Origin: Triatoma infestans
Lineage: Eukaryota; Arthropoda; Insecta; Hemiptera; Reduviidae
Assembly: GCA_011037195.1 (NCBI GenBank)
Contig: JAAEAF010001107.1
Location: 62,001-126,000, forward strand
Length of the DNA: 64,000 bases
Direction: 5' to 3'
Shown here: positions 41,980 through 53,651 of the stretch, in pieces
How the letters are laid out: every line of letters starts with the position of its first letter
Position numbering within the stretch: position 1 is the first letter of the stretch
Position numbers and translations under genes: made by a program
The notes under the pieces: generated by a model
Database searches by the model: none
What the model saw: the letters and a program-made list of their open reading frames with translations, nothing else
What the model was told of the DNA's origin: nothing

Positions 41980-42508
41980 TTATTATTATTATTGAAAACT
42001 GGGTGCCTAATGGCTTGGACCTAAGCCTATATGGCTGTTATCCCCCAATTCCCCGCCCCCCAATTCATCTCCCTAATAAATCTCCCCCGGTAGTCTACCG
42101 GTCAGTCTGCAATATCCCAAGAGGATATCTACAATATCCTTCAACTCCAACTCACACAGGCAATCCCGCGAGAGTGGTGCCCTTGCAAATACGAGTACAC
42201 GAAACCTAGTACCAACTAAACGGGGACACTGACATAAGTAGTGGTACACCGTTTCCCCACCATCACAGTTCTGACATACAGGACTAGACGTCCTCCCCTA
42301 TATTATGCAAATGACTAGACACCCATGTGTGTCCGGGTACTTCAAGCACCAAGGTCCTCAGTCCTATCCTACTAAGGGACAGGAAGTAATCTGAAACCCG
42401 CTGCTTGGTTCCATTGATGAATCTCTTAGACTGGAGGTATTCCTGCGTGTACTCCCAGCATTTCTCCAAAGCTCTCGTCTCCCAAAATCTGATCTGGCTA
42501 TCACAAAA
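41980..42508 (-). mobile_element. 5'-truncated LINE, 3' end only; relative of 2462-3150
   Basis: Minus strand. It has the GHTWVSSHLHNIG residues at about 42300-42340, and a 3' UTR with GGGGGAGATTTATTAGG and AGCCATATAGGCTTAGG, as in the 2462 copy. It ends in an (AAT)n tail at 41978-41993. The exact 12-bp duplication marks target-primed insertion. Frames on either strand are remnants or shadows. Confidence 0.85.
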
Positions 42509-42520
42509 GACGTTAAGTTA
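42509..42520. repeat. Target-site duplication, right (LINE)
   Basis: GACGTTAAGTTA, identical to 41968-41979. Confidence 0.85.
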
Positions 42521-44098
42521 AGTTTAACTCGAAATGGGCCCCAAGTTTTTTTTTGTATGCTTATATCGGAGTTTGATTAATACAATGTAATCACATTTAG
42601 ATAGACTGCTACATCGTAAGAAGCAATAAAAATAAAATTATGTGTTTCCCCTGCTGCTACTATGTGTTTCGATAATATTACGGGCAACTTCATTAATTTG
42701 CAAGTTGAAATTAATTTGTCAATTAACATTCCCATCTTGTGATTGATTGTTCCATATTAGATTTCCATTTTTTTATTTCTTTACTCCCTCTTAGTGATGA
42801 ACAGCTACAGTTTGGACGATAATGCTAGACAAATCTCAGATTGAATGAAATCTATGAAAATAGTATAAACCTCTCTAATTTTCAAAATTATCTTTCATTT
42901 TATATTTAATTCACTATAAGTTATTAATAAGATTTTTACATACAAAAGTAAAGTTCTTTTTTCGATAAATGCAAACAAAAAATAAATAAATCAATAATTT
43001 CAATTTAATATTATTTATTAATGTTCTCAATTATTATTATTCCATTAATATCCATAATTCTAAATTTAATACAACATCTAATGCAACATCTAATAACCAA
43101 AATTCAAAATTTTAGATTCTTTTAATCTACGATTGAAGATCTTCTTTTTTTTGGAAATTTTTTTCTTTTCCTTATTTTTGTACAAATGTCCTCATTAAAT
43201 GAACGTTTAGAAATAACTTTTAATGATAGCAATCTTTAAGTATATGACGTTAATTCTCCAATTTTAGCTGTTATTCTCCTTGGTAAAAACTTGGAGGTTA
43301 ATCCATTTTGGCATCTTTTCAGAGATTAGCATGGAAATCCCAAGTTTAATATATTGAATGGTTTGGCGCCCAACACTGCATTATTGTGAACCAATAGTAA
43401 AAATAAATTTATTGCATTCTATTTCCTGGGTTTTTTTTTGCAATATTTTATCTTAATATATTTTAGTTGAATATAGGATTATCAATTTTTATCACTTTAT
43501 AGCGTTTAATTTTTTTCATTTGATAATTTTAAATATATTTATGAAAAAATAGGTATTCAGAAAAGACTTAATAATTCTGAAAGGTAATTTATTTGCTATT
43601 TTTACTAATTTATAGGTATGTAACACTTATGATACTGATAGGAGCCGATTTTAAAAAGATTAAGACAACTGAATGAATACCAAGATTGATGATGTCTCAG
43701 ATATGTATGATTCCAAATTCAACATGCGAGAATTTCGCATCAAACTTGAAACAAAAAAAATTGGCCTCAATTCTCGCAAAGCCAATCCATGAAATGTAAA
43801 TGATTATTAAGGAAACTTGTTTATCATTCGTTTATGGTTCCATAGACAGTTCCACAAACCCATTGTCCAAGATCTATAGAAGATACTTTCACAATTTTGA
43901 TGTTTTCTTTCTCTCTCTCTTTCTTCTCTAGTGAAAAGTTGTGGTATCCTCTAGACGCAGAAGAAGTTCTTTCAGGGAACTTCATAAAGGAACTTTCGGA
44001 TTCATCAAAAGGAAATAAGATGTAGACAAATTGTCCGAACCATATTATAGGGTCGTGTAAACATAGTCGTTTAAGGATTGATGAAAGAACTGAGACTG
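42521..44098. other. No gene recognised
   Basis: AT-rich to about 43780, then more balanced DNA. A 98-codon minus-strand frame (43824-44120) has no recognisable domain. Confidence 0.45.
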
Positions 44099-44182
44099 AA
44101 AGATACTGTTCTCTGCCCATCCCATTCTTGTTATGCTTCAGGTGCTTCGTTGGGGGTCCTGACTATCGGACATAAGATCATA
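44099..44182 (+). repeat. Direct repeat, copy 1 (about 85 bp)
   Basis: Shares CATCCCATTCTTGTTATG, TTCAGGTGCTTCGTTGG and TGACTATC with 44588-44673, about 490 bp apart, in the same orientation. Confidence 0.75.
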
Positions 44183-44347
44183 ATCACCTGGTTCCGACAA
44201 TTCTTGACAAAGTTGAACTTGATACTCCTTTCGTTTTCGTGAATATCCGCCTAGAAGAAGCTGGGAAACTTCCAAAAATTGACTCCAAAATCGGTCACTA
44301 GGTTCATCCCCACTCAGCTCCAGTCCTTTAGGGGTTTTTAAACCATC
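44148..44347 (-). CDS. Possible degenerate coding fragment, unknown product
   Basis: The minus strand has an uninterrupted frame of about 66 codons without a start Met (an in-frame TAA lies just upstream). It contains LELSGDEPSDRFWSQFLEV, an RKRKEYQVQ stretch and an acidic/serine end (GDYDLMSDSQDP). Composition and codon use look more protein-like than the surroundings. No family is recognised. It overlaps one copy of the direct repeat, whose second copy can be read DDPIFDSHAANEAPET. It may be an exon relic or unknown transposon piece; very tentative. Confidence 0.2.
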
Positions 44348-44587
44348 CTCTTACCATGGCATGTCCTTAATCCATCAAATCAAAGTGACTTCATTGCTTC
44401 ACTGGCTAATGTTGAGAAAGGAGAGTTTTAACTTCTCCCAGGGGTATCGTGTAGGTGATAGTTTGTAGTAGTAGGTAGAGACACGCCCTTATGTGATGAC
44501 ATCACTTTGCGAACATCTGATTTTGACATGTCGTGATTCACCCCACATTCGAGACTAATGGAGTGGCAATGGATACTGAATGGATTA

Positions 44588-44673
44588 CAAGATACAATTC
44601 TCTGCACATCCCATTCTTGTTATGTTTCAGGTGCTTCGTTGGCGGCGTGACTATCAAATATAGGATCATCGGA
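44588..44673 (+). repeat. Direct repeat, copy 2
   Basis: See 44099-44182; the pair could be relics of LTRs or a local duplication. Confidence 0.75.
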
Positions 44674-46394
44674 AATAAGTGATATGGATAATATTATCCA
44701 TCTCTGAAAGTCTGCTGGTTTTTCCTCCATCTTCTTGTTTCAGATTCTTGCTCACCTTACCTCTATTCAAATATTGCTACTTTCTTAAAGTGGATATTTA
44801 GGGCTACTTCAAAATAGATGACCCAGATCTTCTTTAATTTTGTAAAGAGAAAAATCCGACAGCTGAAACAAAGAAAACTTATGTTTTTGTAAAACAAAGT
44901 AACTGATTTATAAATTGTAAGATATAAAAGGGTGATTCAAAAAGTAAAAAGACAATTGCAAAACAAACAAAATCTATTATAGGAATAACGTTATTTTTAT
45001 TATTTAAAATTTGGCAAGCCTGTCATTACTGTAAAACTGCTGCTGGCGGAATGTCTGCTTTTCGTCTGTTTACCAGTCACGACTGCGTAAAGATGTATCG
45101 GAGTCTCCAGCTCGGATTGTGCCACCACGACCTTAGAATGGAACGTTAAGCATCTCCACTTATGCAACAAACTCGCTGTTACTAGGATCCCAAAAACCAA
45201 GTACTATGATCTATTTAAGCAGAAATCTACCCTTTCTTGGAACGCGAAGGCGCCGAATGGATAAATTTATCAAAGATGCGGCATTGGATATAAAAAATAA
45301 ACAAATAATTACAATAACCACCTTGTCTCTTTGCTAATTGGATGAGCCTTGTTAAAACATCATATATATATATTTTTTAATTACACCTGAAGATTAAGTT
45401 GATGTTTTTTAATAAAGTGTGATTTTGATCTCGTTTAGGTTTAACGGGATTATGGAATATCCTTTAGTCTGTGAGATTTATTTAAAAAAAAGAAAAGAAA
45501 AAAAAGATACAGGGTATATGTAAATAAAAACAAGACTGTAAAAATATAACTCAACAAAATTTATTTGTTTACATTAGATAAAATTTCATACACACACACA
45601 CACACGCGCGCACACACACGCAGAAGAAACAGTAACAATAAAGTAGAAGGAGTAGCAATAAATGTAAGAAATTGCCTTTCTTCTATTTCATTGTAAGTTA
45701 TCAAACTATTCTTGATATCTGGAGATATAGTTGCAGAGGCTGTTGAAAGAGATGTACCCCCTCGGAGGGAAAAAAGAGAAGAAATCTTGTATGCAATAAA
45801 CCTTGTGTAAACCAATAAAAGTATGATTTTATATATATATATAATATGACTTGAAAAGTATAAAAGGTCGTTTTGTTTGTTGGTTATTTTTTTGGAAGGG
45901 TCGTATCCAGAGGAGGAGGCGCAGGGACTGCCAAGAAATGTTATTTTGTCTGCTTTATATTAGGTCTAAGGGACGGCGTCATTGTGGTATGGTGGTGCTA
46001 TCTATATGAGAATGTCCTTGTGAAGTATGTCAACTAACATACAAACAAAACTTAACCATTTACAAAAAAGATAATGTAATAATACAGTACTCTTGACTAG
46101 GAGTTAGATAGTATCTCTATCCTTTTATTTTTGTCTCCTATGGGTCTTTCTAATTTATTAATAGTAAAAAAATAAATGTTCTACATATTTTCATGTTTGT
46201 ATGTTTATTGATATATGTCTTCTAAAAATAAATCCGAACAAATATCACTAATCAGAGTAATTAGTTATGTGAAGATAGCGCTATCGTCACAACATTTTAG
46301 CAAAACTTGTAACAGCAGTTTTAATTTCAAATATATAAAAGTGATTTGCTTATATTTGTAATGTGGCCAGGCTTTGACGGAGTTCTTTTCAAGA
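44674..46394. other. No gene recognised
   Basis: 44930-45290 starts GGGTGATTCAAAAAGTAAAAAG, a transposon-like tip, but no matching inverted end was found. 45585-45620 is a CA/CG tract. The 84-codon minus-strand frame (45561-45815) runs into that tract and has no recognised domain. Confidence 0.4.
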
Positions 46395-46472
46395 AAATTC
46401 TAAAAAGAAAGAGAAAATCTTTCATGTTAACTGATTTTGTTTTAAATTTTGAATTCTATCAATGTTTTTTAA
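46395..46472 (-). repeat. Fam-A fragment
   Basis: GTTAACTGATTTTGTTTTAAATTTTGAATTCTATCAATG matches the internal reverse module; it adjoins SINE-B. Confidence 0.5.
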
Positions 46473-46487
46473 AAAAGTAATGTAATG

Positions 46488-46666
46488 CCAATTTTTCAGG
46501 CGGGCTTAACGTTCAACTACCAAATTACGTAGCGTGGACAAGGGCGGAAGTACCTACTTTACTATTAACCTTTCTTAAACGAATATAAAAGTTAGCAGTT
46601 ATACGCGGACTCGAACTAGGCACCTCCCAGTTACTAGTCCATGCTCATAACCACTACACCATCACC
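46488..46666 (-). mobile_element. tRNA-like SINE, second family (SINE-B), copy 1
   Basis: On the minus strand it starts GGTGATGGTGTAGTGGTTATGAG (A-box region). GCCTAGTTCGAGTCCGC is the B box. The 3' end reads GTTAAGCCCGCCTGAAAAAT. The body differs from SINE-A. A second copy is at 53652-53857. Confidence 0.75.
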
Positions 46667-46833
46667 TAAAATTATTATTTTGCTAATAGTCAGTCTATTG
46701 TGACTGCTATTTGTTGACATTCTAAACTTGAATGATGGAGTGAGTAAAGCTGCAGGAAACGTATAAAAGGCACTCACTTTATTGGAGTTTATGATAATAA
46801 AACTGTCATCAACATATTTTTTATTAAGTTTAA

Positions 46834-47151
46834 TGAAGGAAAAGGATTGTGAAATTCGGTCTTTTTAAAAAATAAGAAAACAAATTCTTGCCAACGTTTC
46901 GACAAATATATTGTCTTTTTCAAGGCATAAAATACAAAAATAAAATTAAAAAAAACGATTAAATAATCTGCAACACGTAACAAATTTATACGTGTTTTTA
47001 AATTTGTTATGTGTTGAAGATTATTTAATAATTTTTTTATTTTTTTTATTTTATGCCTTGAAAAAGACAATATATTTGACGAAACGTTGGCAAGAATTTA
47101 AGTTTTCTTATTTTTTAAAAAGACCGAATCTGACAATCCTTTTCCTTCATA
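46834..47151. mobile_element. Fold-back element P3, Penelope-like motif
   Basis: Left arm 46834-46986, right arm 47000-47151, paired almost end to end (TGAAGGAAAAGGATTGT at the left tip; ACAATCCTTTTCCTTCA at the right). Each arm has CTTGAAAAAGACAATATATTTG(T/A)CGAAACGTTGGCAAG. A GAC..GTC stem before CGAAAC and a palindromic ACGT resemble a decayed hammerhead, but the CTGANGA box is lost. The 93- and 78-codon frames at 46789-47228 are the two arms translated. Confidence 0.7.
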
Positions 47152-48239
47152 TAAGAACGATCGAGAAGAATCTTCCATTAATTTTAATGCGTTATATGTA
47201 TTTTGGTGTAGTGTTTTTATTTTTGTAAGGAGGTAAGAGTTATTTAAGTGAAAATCTATTATTTAATTGTAAGTAGTTTTTGAAATGTTGTTATATCTGT
47301 GTGTGTGTGTGTGTAACTGGCCAGAATATGATTTGAGGTTTATTGCAAAATCTATTAGGATGGAAGTAAAGAGACTTTCGTCATCTAGCGAAATGAGGAA
47401 GTCTTCGTCGTATGGAGATGGTATTTCTTTAAGTGTTTTTTATAAATTCGATTTTAGAGTATTATATTGCGATGTATCTTAATATACAGGTGTTAGAACC
47501 ATATTAAATTTAACTGCCATTTTGTAGAGGAATGCTTAAAACGTTATTACTTATTAATCTCCCAGAAATCAGGAATTTAATGGTTTTCTTTTAAGAATTT
47601 CAACTTCCTCTTATATATTATATAATCGACAGCACACTGAAGGTCGACGTTTCAGAAATTTTTGAAGAGCAATTGCTTTGGCGTCCAGTCGCCAGACCGA
47701 AAACACAGATTGTAACTCTAAAGGGATCTCACAATTGGAAGGAATCAACAGTTCATACAGAAATGCAAATAAATGAATTCTAATTCTGTTCCTGGAAAAC
47801 GTAAGAATAAGAGCCAAATATGAATAATAGCCTGCCAAAAACCAATTGTATTTCAATGTATAAAAAACAAAACAAAAAACATTGATATCACTGACAATAC
47901 TTAAGGTGTTATCATTTTCCTTAAACTTCTCTAAAATTACTTACATTTGTAAAATTATTCTAGACCAATTTCATACCCATTAAGATAGGGATAATGCGTT
48001 TTTAAACGGTGCCCAGTACAGTTAACGTCCAGTCCAGGAAAGAAAGTTGTCGAATCTCTCATACGGTCCTAGCGGTAGACTGGCTGTGTCTAGCTATAAC
48101 AGTTTATCTCCTAACTACCTATTTCACACTAATGATTGTACAACTAGGTCTATTTTAGCAAAAAAATAAAATAAAATAAAATGTGGTTTAACCTTTTTTT
48201 GATTTTTGTGAGAGAGGATTGGGGATTGCTCTACTGTTC
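47152..48239. other. No gene recognised
   Basis: A short (TG)n at 47298-47312 and AT-rich DNA. 48000-48130 is less AT-rich and might belong to the LINE fragment that follows. Confidence 0.4.
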
Positions 48240-48745
48240 ATACAGAATTGTCCAGTTACACTTTTATTGCATAACATTATCACGACATAAAGCCCGTGGA
48301 GTCTCCTTAGTACTCTGTACCGTTTGTTTAAGTCCTTTCTTTTAAGTCTTGTGTGTGGATTCCAAATGAGCCGATTGTGTAAGTACAGTCCTCCTAAGTA
48401 GCGTACCTTTGTTGAAGTGGATATCTCTTCATAGTTGATATTTTGTGGCAGATCTGTCTTCGTAATCTAACTGTTAGTTGAATACATTTAGTAGTGTCAA
48501 TGTTTAATTCTCCAATTTTTGGCACCAGGCTTTTCTGAGCTCAAGGTGTTCATGTACAAAATAAGTCGTACATGTAACTAAGAGTCGTGAATATGATCGG
48601 GTTGAAAAGACAGAATGGCGGTATCATCGACGTAGATTGTAATTAAAGTTTGGAGATGAATAGGCATGTTCGCAGGATAGATGGTGTACAGGATTGGTCA
48701 CAGTATACTGCTTTCTGGCACGCCGGAACAATTTGTTTGGCGTTC
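48240..48745 (-). pseudogene. Jockey-like LINE reverse transcriptase fragment
   Basis: Minus strand. A degraded GVPQGSVLGP block (CSGVPESSIL) leads into PILYTIYPANMP, then IYVDDTAIL with the catalytic YVDD at 48623-48634, WRIK, and further down FGIHTQDLKERT corresponding to the WNPH..LKRK block. Stops and frameshifts throughout. No tail or duplication was identified. Confidence 0.75.
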
Positions 48746-49389
48746 GGAGATCATACCACCGCATCTCACTCTGAACCATCGCATTTCCGGTTGAAAAAAC
48801 TTTAGATTATAATTGTCTTGTAACTTTAACGTTCACGCAGGACACACAGACAAATACACCACATCCTCATACACAAACACACACAAGCATTATTTTAAAG
48901 TTTTTTTCTTAAAAATATCAAAAAGAAAGGACACTTCACCAAACAGTGAATAACGCCAACAATAATAATAATAATAATAATAATGATAATAATAATAATA
49001 CTAATGAAAAGAAAGATCTTTTGTTAATAGACAGAGTCATTTTATGAACAATAGAGCCCGAGCTAAATAACATTTGTTACGAGCGTATTGTAAAAGAAGT
49101 TTCATGATGTAGGCCACTATAAGTTTAAAAAAAAGAGCAGCTATTGTCTTCTGTTGGGTTTAAGAACCAGGACAAACAACCTACATGGAGAAAGTGAATC
49201 TCGTATGTGCCCGCCCCCTCTCCAAAACACTTCGTACACAAAAATTAACTGGTTCTATACAATTACTGTATTTATAGCTACGTTAATTTTTTTAAATTTT
49301 TTCTTTTTTTTTAATTTCAAAAAAGAACTCTCATTACACTAATTTAGTGAAAGTTTAAAGAACATTAAACATTAAACTATAAAAATAAA
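48746..49389. other. No gene recognised; (AAT)n tract
   Basis: (AAT)n at 48961-49000. The 62-codon plus-strand frame has no recognised domain. A Fam-A left tip (CGCTCACACGACTTTCTCTTACTG) occurs at 49390-49490. Confidence 0.45.
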
Positions 49390-49494
49390 AAAGTTTGATT
49401 TGTTACGCTCACACGACTTTCTCTTACTGCGATCTTTCAGTTCTAAATAATCAATTTTCTTGGAACATCGAATTTGCAATTTTCTTTAGAATGG

Positions 49495-50345
49495 CATAGA
49501 CCAAGGAAAAGTGGAGCGGTCCCAATGGCCCGCAATCACCATCAAAAGGATCGAATGAAAGGGATCATTCTGAGCTTCCAAGTCTGGTGTTTACAAGTAG
49601 GCTTCCAAGCCGCCTGAGGGATGCCTGCGCACAGCTCTCGTCGTCCACTTGGAAGAACCTCGCTCTTGGGAGCCGACAACATGGAGCGATGTTCCCGGTC
49701 AACAAACGTACCATAATCCTTAAGGCCACATGGCTCTAGTTAAGCAGGTCTGCAGCAAAGTTTCTGCGAAGCCTGGCTGACTCGCCTTTAGTCTCCTCCA
49801 GCAGACCTCTGATTTCCTATCCAGGCTGTAAAAACTTATTTTGTCACCGGTTGCGGACTCAAAAGAGGTATGTTTAAATTTTCTTATGCCAACTGATCCG
49901 TTTTCTCATTGCCCTGGCACCCAGGATAGAATGAGCTTATTTGAATTACCTCATTCCACTAAATCGGATGCAATTCCACACCAGATTAGAATTAAAGGTA
50001 GGCATCGATGGCTTTAATTACAGCGGAATATATAAAAAAAAAACTCTTATTAAGAGGATCCCATTTTAGAATCTCCTGTAACCACGACTTCCACTTGCAA
50101 GACTATGGCATATCTGCCTAAGCCCACCCAAATAGGAGATCTAGGTTTTTGTTTTCAATTCCAGTTCCGATTCCGCCCACAGTCATAGAGCGACATGGAA
50201 TCATTCGGTATAGGTGATCCTTGGGTCCATTCTGATCTATGTGGATTATGCTTCAGAAATAATTCCGGTCGTTGTGAATCGAAACCATACGATCCAGTTC
50301 ACTGTATTTGCCTTTAACATTGTACAGCTGGCAGAACTATACATT
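49495..50345 (-). pseudogene. LINE RNase H domain and C-terminal fragment
   Basis: Minus strand, several frames: from 50270 down, SEWTQGSPIP..YDCGRNRN and GLGRYAIVLQVEV correspond to the start of an RNase H domain (WTDGS..., YATVFQAE). Near 50020 SAVIKAID and near 49910 YPGCQGNEKTDQLA correspond to its later blocks. Downstream, MVRLLTGNIAP matches the LLTGH..L segment. Multiple frameshifts. It belongs to an RNase H-bearing LINE (I/R1/LOA-like). Confidence 0.65.
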
Positions 50346-50660
50346 AATTAATTGATTGATAAAGGGGAGGCGAGCCTCGTTCCACCGCGACCTACACTAA
50401 GAGGTCTATTGTGGATTCCGTATGGTTACAGCACATCCTTCAGCTTCGCCCTTTTAATCAAGGCTAGCAAAGCTGAAAGCGGCTAAGTCATGAAGCTCAT
50501 GGCTTCGGGACTTCTTGTTCCTAGTTGAATACCTTGTCCTCATTAGGCCGGCGACACTCACAGAGGATTTCTTCTTTGGCCATGGAGAATCCGCATAACC
50601 CCTTGTTGGTTATGTGAAAGAAGTAGTCGGTGCCTATTCAGCCTACAATGCCCCGTTTTC
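50346..50660 (-). mobile_element. LINE 3' end (C-terminus plus UTR)
   Basis: Minus strand: residues MAKEEILCEC (a zinc-knuckle remnant), then SPEAMSFMT and LSALLALIKRAKLKDVL ending in a stop. A GC-richer 3' UTR follows (CACAATAGACCTCTTAGTG..CGCGGTGGAACGAGGCTCG), with a TTAATTAATTAAT tail at about 50345. It directly precedes the RNase H start of another copy, so two LINE fragments are stacked in the same direction. 50661-51113 holds nothing recognised. Confidence 0.7.
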
Positions 50661-51113
50661 TATTAATCTATACTTTAATGAATAACGAAAAAATATAATG
50701 AGAGAAAGAATAGAGAAACCAAGCCACGAGCGGTTGGAAAGTCTTTCATCATGATTAAAACTATAGGTCGTCCTGATGATAGTTTAGATTTTGCTTTGCT
50801 AACAAGTTAAGAATTTTTCTAGAGCTGGTAAATACTTCTTGACACTTGATTATAGGCTCTCGTTACTTCTTCGTTGACGACTTGGCTCAGTCTCCTCGCC
50901 TTTAGATATAAAATGGCGCTTATTTAGATAAAAAATTATAACAGTTTGTAGAGGAGCTTGCTGTTTGTTTTTACCTAATCGTGCAGCCCATGTGACATGA
51001 CATCTGAGGCGCGCTAATGCTGAGATGCAGACAATAAGGAGTTGTTAGCGCTGTTGTGAAGGAAATTCACAATACGTATTTAAATTCTATCACAAAAAGA
51101 TTATTAATTCATC

Positions 51114-51235
51114 TTTACTTTCTCTTACTGGAAGTAAAGTATTGCTTTATACGGATTGTGTTTTCACCGGAAATATAGGTTTTGAGGTCCCCTAAACTAG
51201 AATTAACCGAATGTTCTGTATTTATGTTATGTGCG
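51114..51235 (+). repeat. Fam-A fragment, 5' end
   Basis: TTTACTTTCTCTTACTGGAAG..TTTTCACCGGAAATATAGG..GAGGTCCCCTAAAC; truncated after the first 120 bp. Confidence 0.75.
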
Positions 51236-51255
51236 TGTGTCCTCTCTGTCCACTA

Positions 51256-51440
51256 AAAATTAATTAGAAGACAAAAAAAATGCAATACAAAAAGAGGGGG
51301 TGAAGGAATAATGATAGAAATATGTAGATGATTTATTAATTAATGATTTAAATTCGTTATAAAAATTATGAAAAAAGAAAGAATATGAAGACGACAGGCA
51401 GACAAAATGGAGTGAGTACGATGGGATATTAAACAGAGAG
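51256..51440 (+). repeat. Duplicated segment with empty insertion site
   Basis: Homologous to 52840-52912 plus 53861-53975. Here the site reads continuously (ATATGTAGATGATTTATTAATTAATG), the pre-insertion state of the filled copy. Confidence 0.85.
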
Positions 51441-51732
51441 AATATGATCAGGAGACTCTCTGTCTATTAAAATGAGTTAATAATAATTAAACGGAGCTGT
51501 CTCTTTATCTCTCTCACTCGTTTTTTATTTTTATTTTTTGTTTTTTAAATTCAGGGACATATGAAAAAAAATTAAGAGAAATATTCTCCTATAATTGAAA
51601 TATATCTACAATAAACTCAACAGAAAAACAGCTTACGTAACTTTGTGGTTTCTCTCTCTCTCTCACTCTCTCTCTCTCTTTCTCTTGAGTATAGATCAAA
51701 TATTTGAACTCTTGACTTTGTCACAAGGACAC

Positions 51733-51772
51733 ACCACACACACACACACACACACACCACACACACACACAG
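51733..51772. repeat. (CA)n microsatellite
   Basis: CA tract after a (TC)n-rich stretch at 51650-51690; the 71-codon frame here translates both. Confidence 0.95.
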
Positions 51773-51918
51773 TGTACACACACAAAATAACTTTAATGAT
51801 TTATTATTAATAAAGAATTATTAAATTTAGAATAGAGATACATAAGATGTATAGTTTTGTTTTTGATGACATAATTATTTGAATGAGAATTTTTATGTCA
51901 AAAATTGGCGGGCTAAAA

Positions 51919-52175
51919 GAGAAAAAAAAATCTGGTGCCAAAAACTTACGACATCTTTTTTGTTTTTCTGTGATATTCAATGTTCTGGTTGATAAATAAA
52001 TAAAAAAAAAATGGTGATTGCCTTAAAAAGACGTTAAATGATATATTACAATTGATGGGAGAGCAATCCATGACCATCTTCAAAGTTCCATTGCCCCAAT
52101 TTGTAATGATATTTGAGGCAACTAAATATTTAGTAAATTCAAAGAAGAATTCGTCAGTTAGGCTTAAGTTTGCAA
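51919..52175 (-). repeat. Fam-A-related fragment
   Basis: Left tip AAATCTGGTGCCAAAAACTTACGAC is recognisable; the rest is strongly diverged. 52176-52839 has no gene. A reading near 52665-52720 (IGAISAAGLVGRFWDK) faintly resembles Tc1/mariner transposases. Confidence 0.45.
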
Positions 52176-52923
52176 ACATTTAAAGTGATGGCCTATTAAT
52201 TCGCTTTTTGCCAACTCCTTCTAAATGACAGAGGGTGACATGGACGTAGAAGGAATGCTAGTGGAGTGCAAACCCTATATATATATATATATGGATGGGA
52301 TGGGAATTTGAAAAGATAGATTTTAGATCCAAGGAAAGAAAGATTTTGAAAGAAAGATTTTAGAACCAAGGAAAGAACTGCCAGCGCTGTTGTTGATGAT
52401 GAAGAATGGAGTAAGGAATTCTTGTTATCGTCAAGTAAATGAAGTATGATCAAGAAGAGGCGCTAAGTTATGGATGTTAACGTACTGTTTACCTATTTTG
52501 TAAACGCAATAATGTCAGTTTTCAGGCCGCCAGAAAGACGAAATTTTTAGCCTTATCAAAATGATAAACAGACGACCAATCATGATTTATACCAGGCAAA
52601 CTTGGTTATTAACAATGGAAAATATATGAATAGAATACTAAAAGGGATGATGGATTTATTACACTATTGGTGCAATAAGTGCAGCCGGTCTTGTGGGTCG
52701 TTTTTGGGACAAAACAGCCTTTCATTAAGAATGAGACCCCCATGTGGCCGGAATTTATTAGGAAGGACTGACTAAAAAAAGGTTTCTCTAGGAACCAAAA
52801 AATAAGAACAAAAGGAATTAATAACGAAAAAGAAGTGAAACAAAAAATTAATTAGAAGAATGCAATACAAAAAGAGGGGGTAGAGGAATTATGAAAAAAT
52901 GTGCAGATGATTCAAAAAACAAA

Positions 52924-53617
52924 ATCTGGTGTGAAACACTTACACAACTTGTCTTACCCCAATTCTCAAAATTATACGTAATTGACAAATTTTATAGTTA
53001 GTACACCAAATTTAATGAAATTCGTCAAAACTGAAAAAACTGTTCAGTAAAAGCGCACTTCCAGTTTACTAATTTTCTTGAAACTTGGAATTTTGGCGAT
53101 CTTTTTATTTCTAATTAATTTTGTTTGGATGATAGAATTGTATAATCAACTATGATACCACTTTAGAGGAAGCTGCCACCCCACCCCTCCCCTAAAAGTG
53201 CCCTTAAATGAATTTTTCTCGAGAAACGTTTCAAATAAAAGTTGTAGCTCTTTGTATGTGTAGTTGATATAACAAGTTTCAACAAAATCGTTGCAGCCAT
53301 TTTGAGAAAATCGCAAAAAAGTAAAAAAATTAACTAGTGCAGTGGTACTTCCAGTTGAGGAATTTTGACGTATAGCACACTGTCAGATCCCATGGCGATA
53401 CCTAAACGGAATATCAAGTTTCAACTTTCTACGGTTTTTCGTTTTTGAACTATGCTATTCAAATACATACTTAACATACATACAGACCATTTGCTAAAAA
53501 CCACTTTTTTGGACTCAGGGGATCTCAAAACGGATATTTCCGGTGAAAACTCGATATCGAAAATTTGAAACGATTACAATATTTCCCCTTACTAGGAGTA
53601 AGAAAGAGACAGTAAAA
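52924..53617 (-). repeat. Fam-A repeat, full length (about 700 bp)
   Basis: Left tip TCTGGTGTGAAACACTTACACAAC, right tip CCTTACTAGGAGTAAG followed by AAAGAGACAGTAAAA. Only one copy of the CCCTTAAATGAA / CAAATAAAAGTTGTAG module, unlike the 954-bp copy. It lies between the tail of SINE-B and the left target duplication, so it probably inserted into the SINE tail. Confidence 0.85.
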
Positions 53618-53651
53618 AGTAAAGTAATTAAAAAGATGAAGTAAAAAAAAA

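Noticed and set aside
42003..42209. 68-codon proline-rich plus-strand frame
   Set aside because: Antisense to the LINE 3' UTR, whose (G)n-rich minus strand gives the prolines.
45561..45815. 84-codon minus-strand frame with serine/threonine-rich part
   Set aside because: Its C-terminus is a CA/CG microsatellite translation, and nothing upstream suggests an exon.
52665..52760. Second mariner/Tc1 fragment
   Set aside because: A short stretch faintly resembles transposase sequence, but no catalytic motif or continuous frame supports it.
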